Source of the DNA: Chromera velia
Taxonomy: Eukaryota > Sar > Chromeraceae
DNA: 34,490 bases
Assembly (NCBI GenBank): GCA_018398765.1
Contig: JAHBMJ010001156.1
Location: forward strand, 1-34,490
Direction of reading: 5' to 3'
Below the pieces are notes generated by a model. That model made no database searches and had not been told where the DNA came from. It was given only the letters and a program-made list of their open reading frames with translations. The position numbers and the translations under genes are program-made. This document shows, piece after piece, positions 20,695 through 30,867 of the stretch (the first letter of the stretch is position 1; each line of letters begins with the position of its first letter).

Positions 20695-21060
20695 GTGCCG
20701 TTAGTATAAACATGTTTTTGAATATACTTTCTACACTACTATCTAGGCCACTGCTAGTAATATACTTATTTTGCTTAGGTGTTTGGTTTTATATTTTTTT
20801 ATTACTAAGGCAGTTACTTCAGTTGATCATTGGATATATAAATATTTATATAACATTGTGTATACTCCTACTCTAGAAATATATTTATAGTTTAAAAAAG
20901 GAATCATAACATTTGTTAAACGTTCTTTTTATACCACCCTCTACTATAAATGCAAAGGTCACTTAAATAATATTACAATCATAACCGTATTCTCTACTTC
21001 TTAGATTACTGTACAAAAAATCGAACTAATATAGCCTTTTGGTATTCAGCTAGGCCCCTA
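20695..21060 (-). repeat. Right terminal inverted repeat of the 9-kb element
   Basis: Read from 21060 downward: TAGGGGCCTAGCTGAATACC, then AAGTAGAGAATACGGTTATG, then TTTAACAAATGTTATGATTCC, then AATGATCAACTGAAGTAACT, then ACATGTTTATA. Each has a counterpart in the split left repeat. DNA to the right is GC-richer. Confidence 0.8.
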
Positions 21061-21139
21061 CCACCCCTCAGGGCCCTCTGTGACTGGTCGCTCCGGTCGC
21101 TTCGATCTGTTTCTTCTCCAATTTATCTTAATGACATGT

Positions 21140-21410
21140 TCACTCTGAGTCTTTCACTCTTTTATCTCTCTGTATATATGCAGAGTCTTGAGCGAGGCCT
21201 TCCGTAACAAAAAAGATCAGGGAAATGCGAAGACTTTCGAGGGGCAGGTTGAAGACAGCGTCAACCCAAAGGCTCTCGATGGTTTGCGGTGAACTCACAG
21301 AGGGGTTTCCTTCAGGGTCGGTTGAGATTCTGAACCTTTTGTACAACTGATTAACAGATTTCATGTCCGTCAAACACCTGCTGCTGGCTTGCATACAGAA
21401 TCTGATACAA
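21140..21410 (-). CDS. Possible terminal exon, unknown protein
   Basis: The minus frame ends at TGA 21140 and reads QLYKRFRISTDPEGNPSVSS, then SLWVDAVFNLPLESLRISL and EGLAQDSAYIQRDK, which is more protein-like than its neighbours. A GTGAGT donor-like site lies within the frame (CCCTCT/GTGAGT), so either the exon stops there or the site is unused. It starts only about 80 bp right of the large element. No family recognised; strand and limits are tentative. Confidence 0.3.
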
Positions 21411-21755
21411 ACAAGGAACCGGCGGCATAAGTTCTTTTCTCTCCTCGGTTGATACCACTCTTCATTCCCATCACTCACTCGTCGCACTCGATCTTTATAA
21501 CAAAAAATTTAATCCTTACCCTGCAACGAATCCTCCCCTCGACCTATCTGCATGTAAGTGCAGGGTCAAAAGAAGAGTCATCTCGTCTGCGCTTGTCGGG
21601 AAGCCAGATGGATTAAAGGACTGCTACGTCAAAAATCAGGCCGTGCACCTCAAACATCGAGGTCTCTGGTATTGCAAGACGTCAGCTGCATTTTCTCCTC
21701 AGAGTCTCTCTTCTACTCTTTCTCAGCTTTTCTGGGTTGCCTCGCCCTTGCTCTT

Positions 21756-21805
<50 letters not shown>

Positions 21806-21838
21806 CAGGACCTCCTCTCTCTGTCTCTCTCTTCAATC

Positions 21839-21869
<31 letters not shown>

Positions 21870-21880
21870 CTGTTTATCTT
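21756..21880 (+). repeat. (CT)n then (TATC)n microsatellites
   Basis: About 22 CT units with one T interruption (about 21758-21803), then TATC tetramers (about 21836-21872). The Ser/Leu-rich open frames across them are compositional. Confidence 0.9.
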
Positions 21881-21899
21881 TATTTGCCTAACTTTTTGT

Positions 21900-24750
21900 G
21901 GGTGTGCACATGTTATGCTAGCGGTGTGCACGCTCATCCGTTTTTCCTTATTTCGTCTCCAGTGCATATACGGTCTCTCCATATGACTATCTCTCCCCCA
22001 ATGTTTCGATCCCTTCCTGATTCTCTGTCTCTCTGTCGCTTTGTTTCTTTCTCTCTCTGCGTGTGTCTGTATGTACGTGTGTGTATATGTATGTGTATGT
22101 GTGTGTGAGAGAGAGAGACAGGCTCAGTGTTTGTATATACGTATATGTTAGTCTGTCTGCAATTCTGTCTTCATCTGTAGATGTTTACGATGTACTCAAA
22201 TTCCGTTTTGCATGTGTCTGATCGAATTTCTGCATACAGTATGATGCAAACCATCTGAGAGGATACGAAGAAGAGGGGTGCAGGCATGATGTACCTTGCA
22301 TGCAAGGCAAAGTGTTCTGCAGTCATATGACTCATGTATGCAACCAGTTAAAAATTGAAAATCACATACACGGGTCTATGTCCAAGTGCCAACACACACA
22401 AAACGACTACCCTTTTTTCGTTTTTCTTTCTGTGTTTTGCTGAAGTAACTCATAAGTAACCCATATAAAGATTTTGCTGCAAATATGCATGCGCCCGCAA
22501 AGCGTAAACCTGTTTTTTTCTGACGCTGGTTTCCGGTTGTTTTCACATGCAGTGATTAACTTGAACAAGTCAAAAAGTCTCAAGTACACCCAGGTTAACG
22601 ACACCTCTTGGGACATAGTTAGACGCCGTCAGTCGCAGTGCTGCAATGCAGTCTTGATTTGGTTCTACTGGATTCTTTTGTTCTCTTTGCGTAATTCATT
22701 TTGACTGAATTCATATAAGTTGCTAGCTGTGTTTCTCATAACTAGAGAATCTGATCAGCGCTGATCAGTTGCGTGCATTGTAGATCGAAGATTCAGTCAC
22801 TTGTATGTAAATTAAGCTGCTGCTTCTTCAATTTGCATTGACAGTACTGGAGTGGCTGCTTGAGACCTGCTGCTAAAGCTCTTATTGGTTCTCTTTCCCT
22901 TTCAATGCTCTATTGATAATTAAGTGATCGATTGATTTTTTTGGATTGGTTTGTCGAATTTCTAATAGAGTGGCTTTCTTGCTCACGTTTGTAGTGTTTT
23001 ATGCGATTATGGGCGCATTTAATTCTGCAATTATTTACAAAAACGTCATGGACCCACTTGTATACGTATGGATGCAGAAAACTTGCTCTGTAAGAGTTCC
23101 GATGTGTGTAAAGTACTTCTTCAGGCTTACGGAAGTCCCTTTCAGAGATTAACAGGCTCTCCAGCAATGCATCGATAAAGAGTGAGGGCGATCAACTGCT
23201 GTCGTACAGCGGTTTTGGTGACCTAGAGGAATGAACATGATGGAAAGCGGGGGGGAAGGGAGGGAGTATGAAGGTAAGGATAGAGTTTCAATATGTTTCA
23301 GTGACAGAAGATCAGCGTAGGGAGCTAAAGGAGAGGTGCGAGAACGTGGGACTTGTTTAGACTCTGAAATAAAGTTGATGGACCAGACTCATACTAGTTT
23401 CAGGAAAGAGCCAGAAACATGCTTTTGTTGGGTCACCTATAGCAGCCCTTTGAGAGAACAACGGAAAGGTTAGTGAAGATTCTAAGGAGACGCGGCGATG
23501 TAAATGAGTTCTGCCTTCATATACCGCAGATTATTGATGGTATTATTGATGATCAATCCGCTGCATACCGATCGATAAAAGTCATCCACATTTTTTTGCT
23601 ACAAATCTGATGCTCTGGCTCTGAGGTACTAGAGGTATATAGTTGAGGGTATATACACAGATCAATTTTGAAGCAGACTACATCACTTTTTCAATTTTGT
23701 TATAAGAAAACCGAAAGGTTTGGTATTTTAAATTGACAACTTGCAGTATGTCCAAATTTATTTATATTTTTTTCTTAATTCCTTTTAAATTAAAAATATC
23801 AATGCTAAATAATGCGGCAGAGGAATTAAGTATAATACCTATTAAAATGACTCGGCGTCGGCACTAGAGTTTGAATGAATTAATTATAAATTTATATTTT
23901 CTAAATTAAGATATAAAACAATTTAACACAATAATTTTTCATGAATTTAAAGCATGCATGGTTTAGTCTTATAATTTGGAATCGTAAACGGTTATGTGTT
24001 TCTTCTATATGGGAGGGACTGGCTGATCCTAGTACTTTGACTAACTCGGACTGATATTTAACGTTGGAAGTTCAAAAATGGACGGATGACAATGACGTAC
24101 TAGTATGATGACTCGGATGATAATGATATGTGTTCCGCTGTAGCGACGCTACTTCCTTACATAAAACCTAGCAAAAAACTAAGTGTGTATGCATTTGCAT
24201 ATCTTAGACGGTATCTATAGTTGCGTACGAAGTTTTTTTTTTGATCTCGTTTTTAATTTTTTTTTCTATAGTTTTTTAAGAATATGTCTGAGTGTTAAAT
24301 ACGACCAGTACTCAGCGGTGCAGAAAAAACGTTTTGATACATATGAAATAGAAAATTCTCATTTTTTCTTATCCCTGCCTTGTCACTGCATACCTCGTTA
24401 GTGGGCCGGGTGATAGGCCCTACCAGCACGTGCTAGGAATAGATCTTAAATGCCTCCTCCCCCAGCACCTCTGCGTGATTAACCAAAGAACGAGGCTGCT
24501 CCGTCTCCAAAAGCAAGTCATTGATCGATCGAGTCTTCCTTTGTTTATTGTCATGTCACTGAATGCCCGTAAGCGTTCTTGTGCATGGGCCAGTTTTGTG
24601 TTCTTTCATTGACGGATCACGCTTGTCGCTCTCTTTCGATGCCATAACAACCAGAGCTTTTTCTTAATTGCTTTTGCTCTTCCGGCCCTTTTCCCACCGC
24701 CTTGATCCTCATTCTTTCTTGTTGAGAGCTAGAGTGAAAGTCTCTCTAGC
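21900..24750. other. Mostly AT-rich intergenic DNA without a supported gene
   Basis: Holds GT-rich repeats (22060-22110), a G-run (23250-23265) and AT-rich stretches (23640-23960). Overlapping frames at 22910-23167 occur on both strands and cannot be decided. No RNA gene recognised. Confidence 0.45.
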
Positions 24751-26273
24751 TCACTGGACTGTCACGTCTCCGTGTCGGATCGCAACCTTGCAACTTGCGT
24801 CCATCTGTGTGAACACGGGCTTCTGTCCGTCTACCTTGTGGGACCCCCACACGTAGGTACCCGTCTGGATGCCCTCTATGACATCCTGGTATAGATTTTT
24901 CGCATGCCACCCCGGGCTCTTGAAGAGGTATTTCGGGTGCAGCCAGCGAGTGAGAAGAGCGACCATGAACCCCAGCTGGAAGAGCCTGTCCTGCTCGGAT
25001 GCACTCGGAGCTTTGCAGGTGAATCGCCTGAAGTCCGTCAGACGCACCGTGCCGCCCATGTCGAAGAGAACAGAGCGGTCTGTGGCCATTTTGTGAACAA
25101 CACCGGCGTCGATGATCCGCTCGAACGATCCGATCACTGCGCGCTGGACATTCTCAGAGGGCAGACAGGGACGCCCGTCTGTGTCCCTGAACTGAGTCGT
25201 GTACACCGCTGCACGCAACAAAGGCGATTGCACAGTCGCACATGCGCATTATGACCCAGGGACGTACAGCTAAACGTAGGCATCTTTCCTTGTACAGACA
25301 GATAGACGTATTAATAAAGAATATTCACAGAACGGTGCGCAAGAAAAGGGAATTCCTGCGTCAACAGCCGTAGGCTCTCAAGAGCGATTGTGCTGTGGAA
25401 GTTCATTTGTGTTCAAATTCGACGGACAGAACCGCCACCTGAGTGTGCATGAATGGGCACACAGACAGGCTGTCTGACTAGACGTACATCGGACTGTGGC
25501 CAAGTGACATCACCGCAAGAAGCGAAAGCATTGACAAGGTTGAAAGAAAGAAGTCAAAAGGAGGACACAGAGAAGTTTGGAAGCCCAGAGAGAAAAGAGA
25601 GGTGTTGAAAAAATTTCGGGGAAGCGAGTCGAACTGAGCAAAGAAAAGAACACGAAAGAAAAAGAAGAGAGGAAACACAAGAATCTCATCAGTGCTCAGC
25701 AAAAAGCACGGAAAGGCGGGTAACATGTAGAACGACGTCCTGTGTTTTGTCGCATGGTTGACTGCATTTCCGAATGAATGGCCTTCTTTCTGGTTTCGGT
25801 TTCCTCTCACCTTGATGTCTTGCTTGGAGGAAGATTCCGTACTCCTTGCTGTCCTGTACACAGGTCCATCTGTCGATCAGGGCAGGTGTGAGTTCCTGTG
25901 CGGTCAGGTGCTCCAGGACGCAGACCTCCTCCTGGAAGTGGACCTTTGTGTACTCACCAAATTGGCTCAAAGTTCGAAAGGTCAAAACGTAGTCGTTTGT
26001 GGGATATCGCACGTACTCAGGTGTACGGGCGAGTCGGTCGGCATTCTTGACTGAGTAGACCACAGAGCCTGGGGAGGAGAGCTGTCCCTGGACCTCACCT
26101 AGAACCAGGCCCCGCAAACAACCCTGAACTCTGTCTGACACAGTGATCTTGGAGTTGCATTTCGGGTTGCACTCTGTTGCCTCTGTGGCCTCTCTCGCTG
26201 ATGCAAAGAGTTTCTGTGAGTCCTTGAAAAGGACACAGAAGAAGGTAGATAGAAGGAAACGGCGAGCACACAT
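24751..26273 (-). CDS. Secreted kinase-fold protein, probable pseudokinase (306 aa)
   Basis: Two exons, 26273-25811 and 25208-24751, are joined at a phase-1 intron (CAAG/GTGAGA ... GTGCAG/CG), 921 nt in all, stop TGA. The start MCARRFLLSTFFCVLF resembles a signal peptide. Kinase-like landmarks: beta3-like YVLTFRTL without the usual Lys, alphaC-like FQEEVCVLEHL, hinge-like region before the intron, FERIIDAGVVHKMATDRSVLF where the catalytic loop HxD should be, and VRLTDFRRF where DFG should be. The beta3 Lys, the catalytic Asp and the DFG Gly all appear missing, so catalysis is unlikely. The C-lobe continues with QLGFMVALLTRWLHP. It could be a secretory-pathway or exported pseudokinase. It lies head to head with the RING gene at 26859. 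Confidence 0.6.
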
Positions 26274-26858
26274 GATGAGGTGAACTTCGGATCTCTCTCT
26301 CTACCTCAGCCGCTCTTGTGCTGCATTTTTCAATAAAAGCGGAGTGGAGTTGGCCTGAACAAATTCACCGTCTTCAGCGGCGTGCCTGCTACTGCTCAAA
26401 TGATGTTGACCGCGCAACCACAAAGGTACTGCGTTGTCGACGTGCCTGGCATTAATTGTCTTCCGGATTCGTTTCCTTTCTGACAATTGAGGTTGCATTG
26501 CAAGATGAATGCATGCATGCATCCGTGCATGTGCGTGTATCGGTGTGCACGACTGACAACTTGCGTGAAGTCGATCGCGGGGCCCGGCCGCGGTCCGGGC
26601 GCCGCCGGCCAGGGTGCATGCGCGCGCGGGTCGCGGATTGAATGCGGAATCCCGGCCATGCATGGGTTTGGATACGTTTGCATGGATGGGTTTGGGTTTG
26701 CCAAATATCACCAATAGTTGAGCAAGGAGTTTCAGCGTTTCACTCACCACAGCTTTGAAAGTCGTACGGATAACCCTTACGGTACTGCTTCTTGCGGTTT
26801 CCGACGGGTCAACCCACTGGATTTCAAGTCACTGATCGGTCAAATCAATTTATTGAAC
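26274..26858. promoter_or_regulatory. Shared 585-bp region between divergent genes
   Basis: Lies between the start codons of the pseudokinase gene (-) and the ubiquitin/RING gene (+). It contains ATGCATGCATGCAT (26511-26522 area), further TGCATG copies, one GTGCAC (26542-26547) and a GC-rich block (26578-26612, GGGCCCGGCCGCGG). TGCATGCA- and GTGCAC-type motifs are known ApiAP2 targets in apicomplexans; use here is inference. In-frame sequence upstream of 26859 is open back to 26718, so a longer N-terminus is not excluded. Confidence 0.4.
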
Positions 26859-28560
26859 ATGGGGGGGACTTTATCAAATCTGTGGGCAGAAAGAGATATC
26901 AGCAAACATTCTGAGCACAGCATGCCGTTGAAGATTTTCTTTGCAGAGAAGGGGGGGGCGGCAAACGTCGACTCTCTCGCGCTTGATCCCAAACATGATA
27001 CGCTTGCTCAGATGGAAGCACTGGCGAGAGGTCGCTGTTTGGAGAATGACACCTGGTACGTCGGCTTGAAAGTCTTCAGAGACGGCAAGATGGTGTCATG
27101 GTGTCCGAAGAAGAAGATCGACTTTTATCTCGGTTGTTCTTTTCACGTGCAAGTTTGCTCCGTCAAGAAGCTTAGCTTCGTTGAAGAGGAAGATGGAGAG
27201 TGGGTCCATCGTCAGAAGATCGATGCCAAACCTTCTGATACAGGCGAGAGCTTGAAGGCCAAGATCCGGAGCTCCGTTGAAGTTCCTCAAGAGCTCCAGT
27301 ACTTGATGACCCTCGACGGACAGCACCTGGCAGACAACACGCCTCTGTCGAAGTATGACTTTGGGACAAACGCAAGCGTGCATCTGCAGCTTTCACCCGT
27401 CCCAAATTCAGATAATGCCCTGATTTGGGTGTTTGTGCACACTCTCACTGGGAAAATTGTGGACATTCCGATGAACATCTGTGATGATGTTTTGACCGTC
27501 AGTTTGGCTACTTCTCCCCACTTCCTTCCTCTCCTTCTCACTCTTCTGCGGTGATCCTTTTCCCTTCCCTTCCCTTCCCTTCCCTTCCCTTCCCTTCCCT
27601 TCCCTTCTCGCCTCTCGCATCGGATTCCCTCTGCCGCCTCTGTCTCCCCCGCGCATCCCATCCCGGATAGTATTGCGAAGTTTTTGGTTTGGATTATTCT
27701 GAGAAGAGGTACACAGATTCAGACGCATTCCTGGCTCGCTCATACACCTGATGCATTTACCAAACCCTGCTATTGTCCCCTGTGTGTCTACTCATGCCCT
27801 CGATATGCAGCTGAAAGAAAAGATCCAAGACAAGGAAGGTATCCCGCCAGAGCAGCTGAGGCTAATCTATGAGGGCAAGCAACTGGAAGATGCAAGAACG
27901 CTTCTCGACTATGGAGCAACATCCGAATGTACGACTATTCACATGGTGCTGCGTCTGCGGGGTGGTCATATCCCGCCCACTCCGTTTGTCGACGTACGTG
28001 GTGCTCTGAGGGTGCAGCAGTTCAGCGACAGTGCTCCTTCCTGGCGGACGGTCAGACCGGGGCTGAACCTGCACGGAAAGTGCAAAAACCGAAATTGCAG
28101 GGCCTACGGGCACCAGGTGATCATGCCGCAGGGTATGGAGAGCTTTGACTTTATTCTCAGCTCTGCAGACTGCACATGTCCGGAGTGCGGTATCTGGACC
28201 CAGCCAGAGACGTGCGGGTTCTACAAGTGCCAGTGGAGCCACGAGGCTATTTTCTTGCAGGGTCCTGGCACGCGTCCGGAAACTATTCGGGGTGACTGGC
28301 AGAGTGCAATTCACAAGGCTTACCAGAGGTTTGAGGAGGGTACGCAGTCGCTCAACTACGTGCGCCTTGTGTTCTTCATGCGAGAACTGGATGAGGCAGA
28401 CGAATGCTGCGTCTGCTTTGAGGGGTTGCACAGAGACGTTGTCACACCCTTCGCTTGCAGGCGCCACCGATTCCACCACCTCTGCGTCCAGGGGTGGCTC
28501 GAGAATGCGACCAACACCTGCCCTCTGTGCCGGGCTGCCCCGGCAAGGGTACCTGCGTGA
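26859..28560 (+). CDS. Ubiquitin-like/ubiquitin/zinc/RING-H2 fusion, probable E3 ligase (462 aa)
   Basis: Exons 26859-27497 and 27811-28560 join in phase 0 (ACC/GTCAGT ... ATGCAG/CTG), stop TGA. The start MGGTLSN fits the N-myristoylation pattern (Gly2, Ser6). Domains: N-terminal region of about 110 aa, unrecognised; a ubiquitin-like domain (about 115-190: [32 protein letters not shown]); a ubiquitin domain (about 197-272: [39 protein letters not shown]) ending in intact LRLRGG; a Cys-rich zinc module ([30 protein letters not shown]); and a C-terminal RING-H2 ([19 protein letters not shown]). The intron falls inside the ubiquitin fold and confirms the join. It would transfer ubiquitin to substrates, possibly at membranes. 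The internal LRLRGG-H junction is a potential deubiquitinase cleavage site. Confidence 0.85.
27558..27606 (+). repeat. (TTCCC)n in the intron of the RING gene
   Basis: About ten perfect CCCTT/TTCCC pentamers lie within the single intron (27498-27810), 60 bp after the donor. Confidence 0.9.
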
Positions 28561-28595
28561 GAGGCAGTCAGCCAGAGGAAAGAAAAACGCACTAA

Positions 28596-29016
28596 CAAGA
28601 CGGAGAAAGAAGGAAGGAAGGAAAGGAGGAAGAAAGGTACAGATAGAGAGGCAGACAAGTAGAAACACTGACAAAAGGACAGAGGCACAGACGGGCGGAC
28701 AAACAGACAGAAAGACGGAAAGACGGACAAAACGAAAAGAAAGAAGGAAGCATATGAATCAAGAAAAAAAAGAAAGAAAGAAAAACGGGGGGAGGGAGGG
28801 AGTGAGAAGGAAAGAAAGGAAAGAGGAAAGGAAAGAAGAGAAGCCAGCGGGGAAGGAAGAAGGAAGCAAGGAAATTTCAGAAGGAACACGAAGAAAAAAG
28901 GACGGAAGGAAGCAACGAAGGAAAGGGGAAAAGGAGGGAGACAAACAGAAAGAGCAGATAGACAATGAAAGACACACAGGCAGGCAGGCAGACAGACAGA
29001 CAGACAGACAGACAGA
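28596..29016 (+). repeat. Purine-rich (GAAG)n / (GACA)n tract
   Basis: Follows the RING stop codon by about 35 bp and probably includes its 3' UTR. GGAA/GAAA-type repeats grade into GACA units (28978-29013). Long frames through this tract on both strands are artefacts of composition. Confidence 0.85.
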
Positions 29017-30867
29017 TTCTCTGTGTACTTCTTTTTTTTCTTCTCTTTGTGCATATTGGCAGACAGAGAAAGAGACAGAGGAATGTCTTTGCGGCAATCA
29101 CCTTTTCTCTTTGACGGAAAAAGACAACCTGTGTAGAAATGCATCTATTGTCAAGGCATATGCAAAAGGAACGAAGGAAGGAAAAATGACTTCAGAGTGC
29201 CTGGCCCAGTGACTTTCTGTGTGCATTCGTGTGCTTTGCGGTTCTGGGAGCGAAGAGGGCATGAACTGGCGTGCGGGTCCAAGTCGATCATGCGATGAAG
29301 CGTGGTGATAGGTGCTTGCGTGCAGTCAGACAAGCAGATCGGCTGAGCAAGGCTGAGCGAGAAGGGGACTCACTTTGGTGTATGTCCTTCGTTAGTGTGG
29401 TGTCTTCCGTGGTGTGGGAGTGGATGGTTGCGCTCTGCCAGTGGCCGCCGGCGGTGATCCGTGATTGAATGAGTCGCCACGATCGCTTCCTCCAGTGAGC
29501 TTGATTCATGGTGAGCCTTTGAGTCTGTCGGTATAAGTCTGAGGTGTCGACAAGGCTGCGTAGGGCCCTAGCCCTAGCTAGGGCCTAGCTCTTGCTTGTG
29601 TGGACCTGAGTGTGGACATTGGTGGCAACGTTCGCTGAGCCTGAATCTGCTTGAAGGCTGAGGCCCAAGGTCACGGTGCATCGATTCTCCCCAAGGTTCT
29701 CCGCATTACAAACAAAAACCTTTTTTTGAAGTGCTTTGACTGCAGGATGGATTTGTGCACGGAATTGAAAGCTCATCTAGATTCTCATCTTTTATAGATG
29801 GTGATGATCCTATACAGATGATTCTGACTCCGAGTCGAATTTCCGAGGAGATCTGAAAAATTTGCTGACGTGTACGTATGTCAGATCTAGTGTCAGATAA
29901 AGATTTTTATGATTTCCTATACATGATTTCCTAGATAATTTCCCGGATTTAAATTGAAATAAATTTTAAGAATTATTAAAGAATATTGTTTAAAGTAAAA
30001 TGATGTTTTGTTCAAGGTTTTTTACGTTTTTCTCTAGGTTTTTCTTGGTAAATGAACGCTAGAAGACCAGCTAGAGTTCAAAACCTTTCTACTCTAGTTT
30101 CTACTAGCCTTTATATACATATTCTAGCTATAGACTAATTTTTGTTTGTACTAAAAATCCAATGGGGATACAATTAGGGAATTTAAATTCTAATCGTGCA
30201 ACTGGGTACAACTGGGGTCCAGGCTGGGGATTCCAATTATTTCACCTAGTGTTCCATTCTAGGTTCTATTATATTTATTCCAATTAGTTCCAATTGTCAT
30301 AGGATTAGTAACATGCATTAAATATATAATATATAAATGATTGATCATTACTTCTAATTATTTTAGTCCCTCAGGCTATAGCTGACCTAACCCGGTGTTT
30401 AAGTGAGTTGTAGAGTGAGTTGCTGGTATGACTATTCCATGTTGTACCCACGGAACTTTAAGTACTTGTATGCATGCCAAGCGACGGTGTACCTCAGTGT
30501 CTGAAGTACTTAAGCCTCCTTAAGAAGGTTGATCCACGCCCGTTTGTGCAAACAATTTGGAGCATGCAAGATTTGAAAAAGCCGACCATCATAATTGTTG
30601 GAGTGCAAACTGTGCAGTTCATGCGCACACGCGCGTCTTCGTGATTGAGTGCCGAGTCACTGCCGACAGGACGCCAGGGGGTCCCGCTGTGATTCCTCCG
30701 AGACCCTCAAACACACCCTGGCTGACTGACAGGCTGGCTGCATAGCTTAGATGATGGCTAGCTTTACGCACCCTTTTCGGGCTCTCCTGAGAAGGAAGCC
30801 GGTGAGCGCATTGCACCCCTATTTGCAGTCTAAAAGGCAGTGATGACATTCCCTCCTCCCCTTCCGT
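29017..30867. other. Intergenic region, no supported gene
   Basis: 29017-29780 is of mixed composition; it contains a 14-bp palindrome, GCCCTAGCTAGGGC (29571-29584), followed by CTAGCTC. 29790-30480 is AT-rich with stops in all frames. 30500-30860 has short overlapping frames without motifs. Confidence 0.5.

Larger units (their letters stand above)
11992..21060. mobile_element. Large TIR-bounded DNA element (about 9 kb)
   Basis: The first bases, TAGGGGCCTAGCTGAATACC, recur inverted at 21060 and below. The match then continues as a long, diverged inverted repeat: left 11992-12219 resuming at 14088-14262, right 21060 to about 20695. Shared blocks include AAGTAGAGAATACGGTT, GCAAAATAAGTATATTACTA and ACATGTTTATA. 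Both ends are flanked by TA if the repeat is taken to start at GGGG; no longer target duplication was found. The interior is AT-rich and carries a plus-strand chromodomain gene and converging minus-strand genes, all with in-frame stops. No transposase core, polymerase, capsid or packaging ATPase was recognised. A Maverick/Polinton-like element is one idea (a chromodomain also occurs in integrases there), but it is not demonstrated. Confidence 0.75.

Noticed and set aside
22910..23167. Overlapping 60-85 codon frames on both strands
   Set aside because: Neither frame shows splice sites or motifs that favour one strand.
28145..29212. 355-codon plus frame and 262-codon minus frame across the RING gene 3' end
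   Set aside because: The first part is an out-of-frame shadow of the RING exon and the rest is the GAAG/GACA tract.
29571..29584. Palindrome GCCCTAGCTAGGGC next to CTAGGGCCTAGCT, similar to the tip of the large element
   Set aside because: Only about a dozen bases match and the similarity does not extend; no second end was found, so no solo TIR is claimed.
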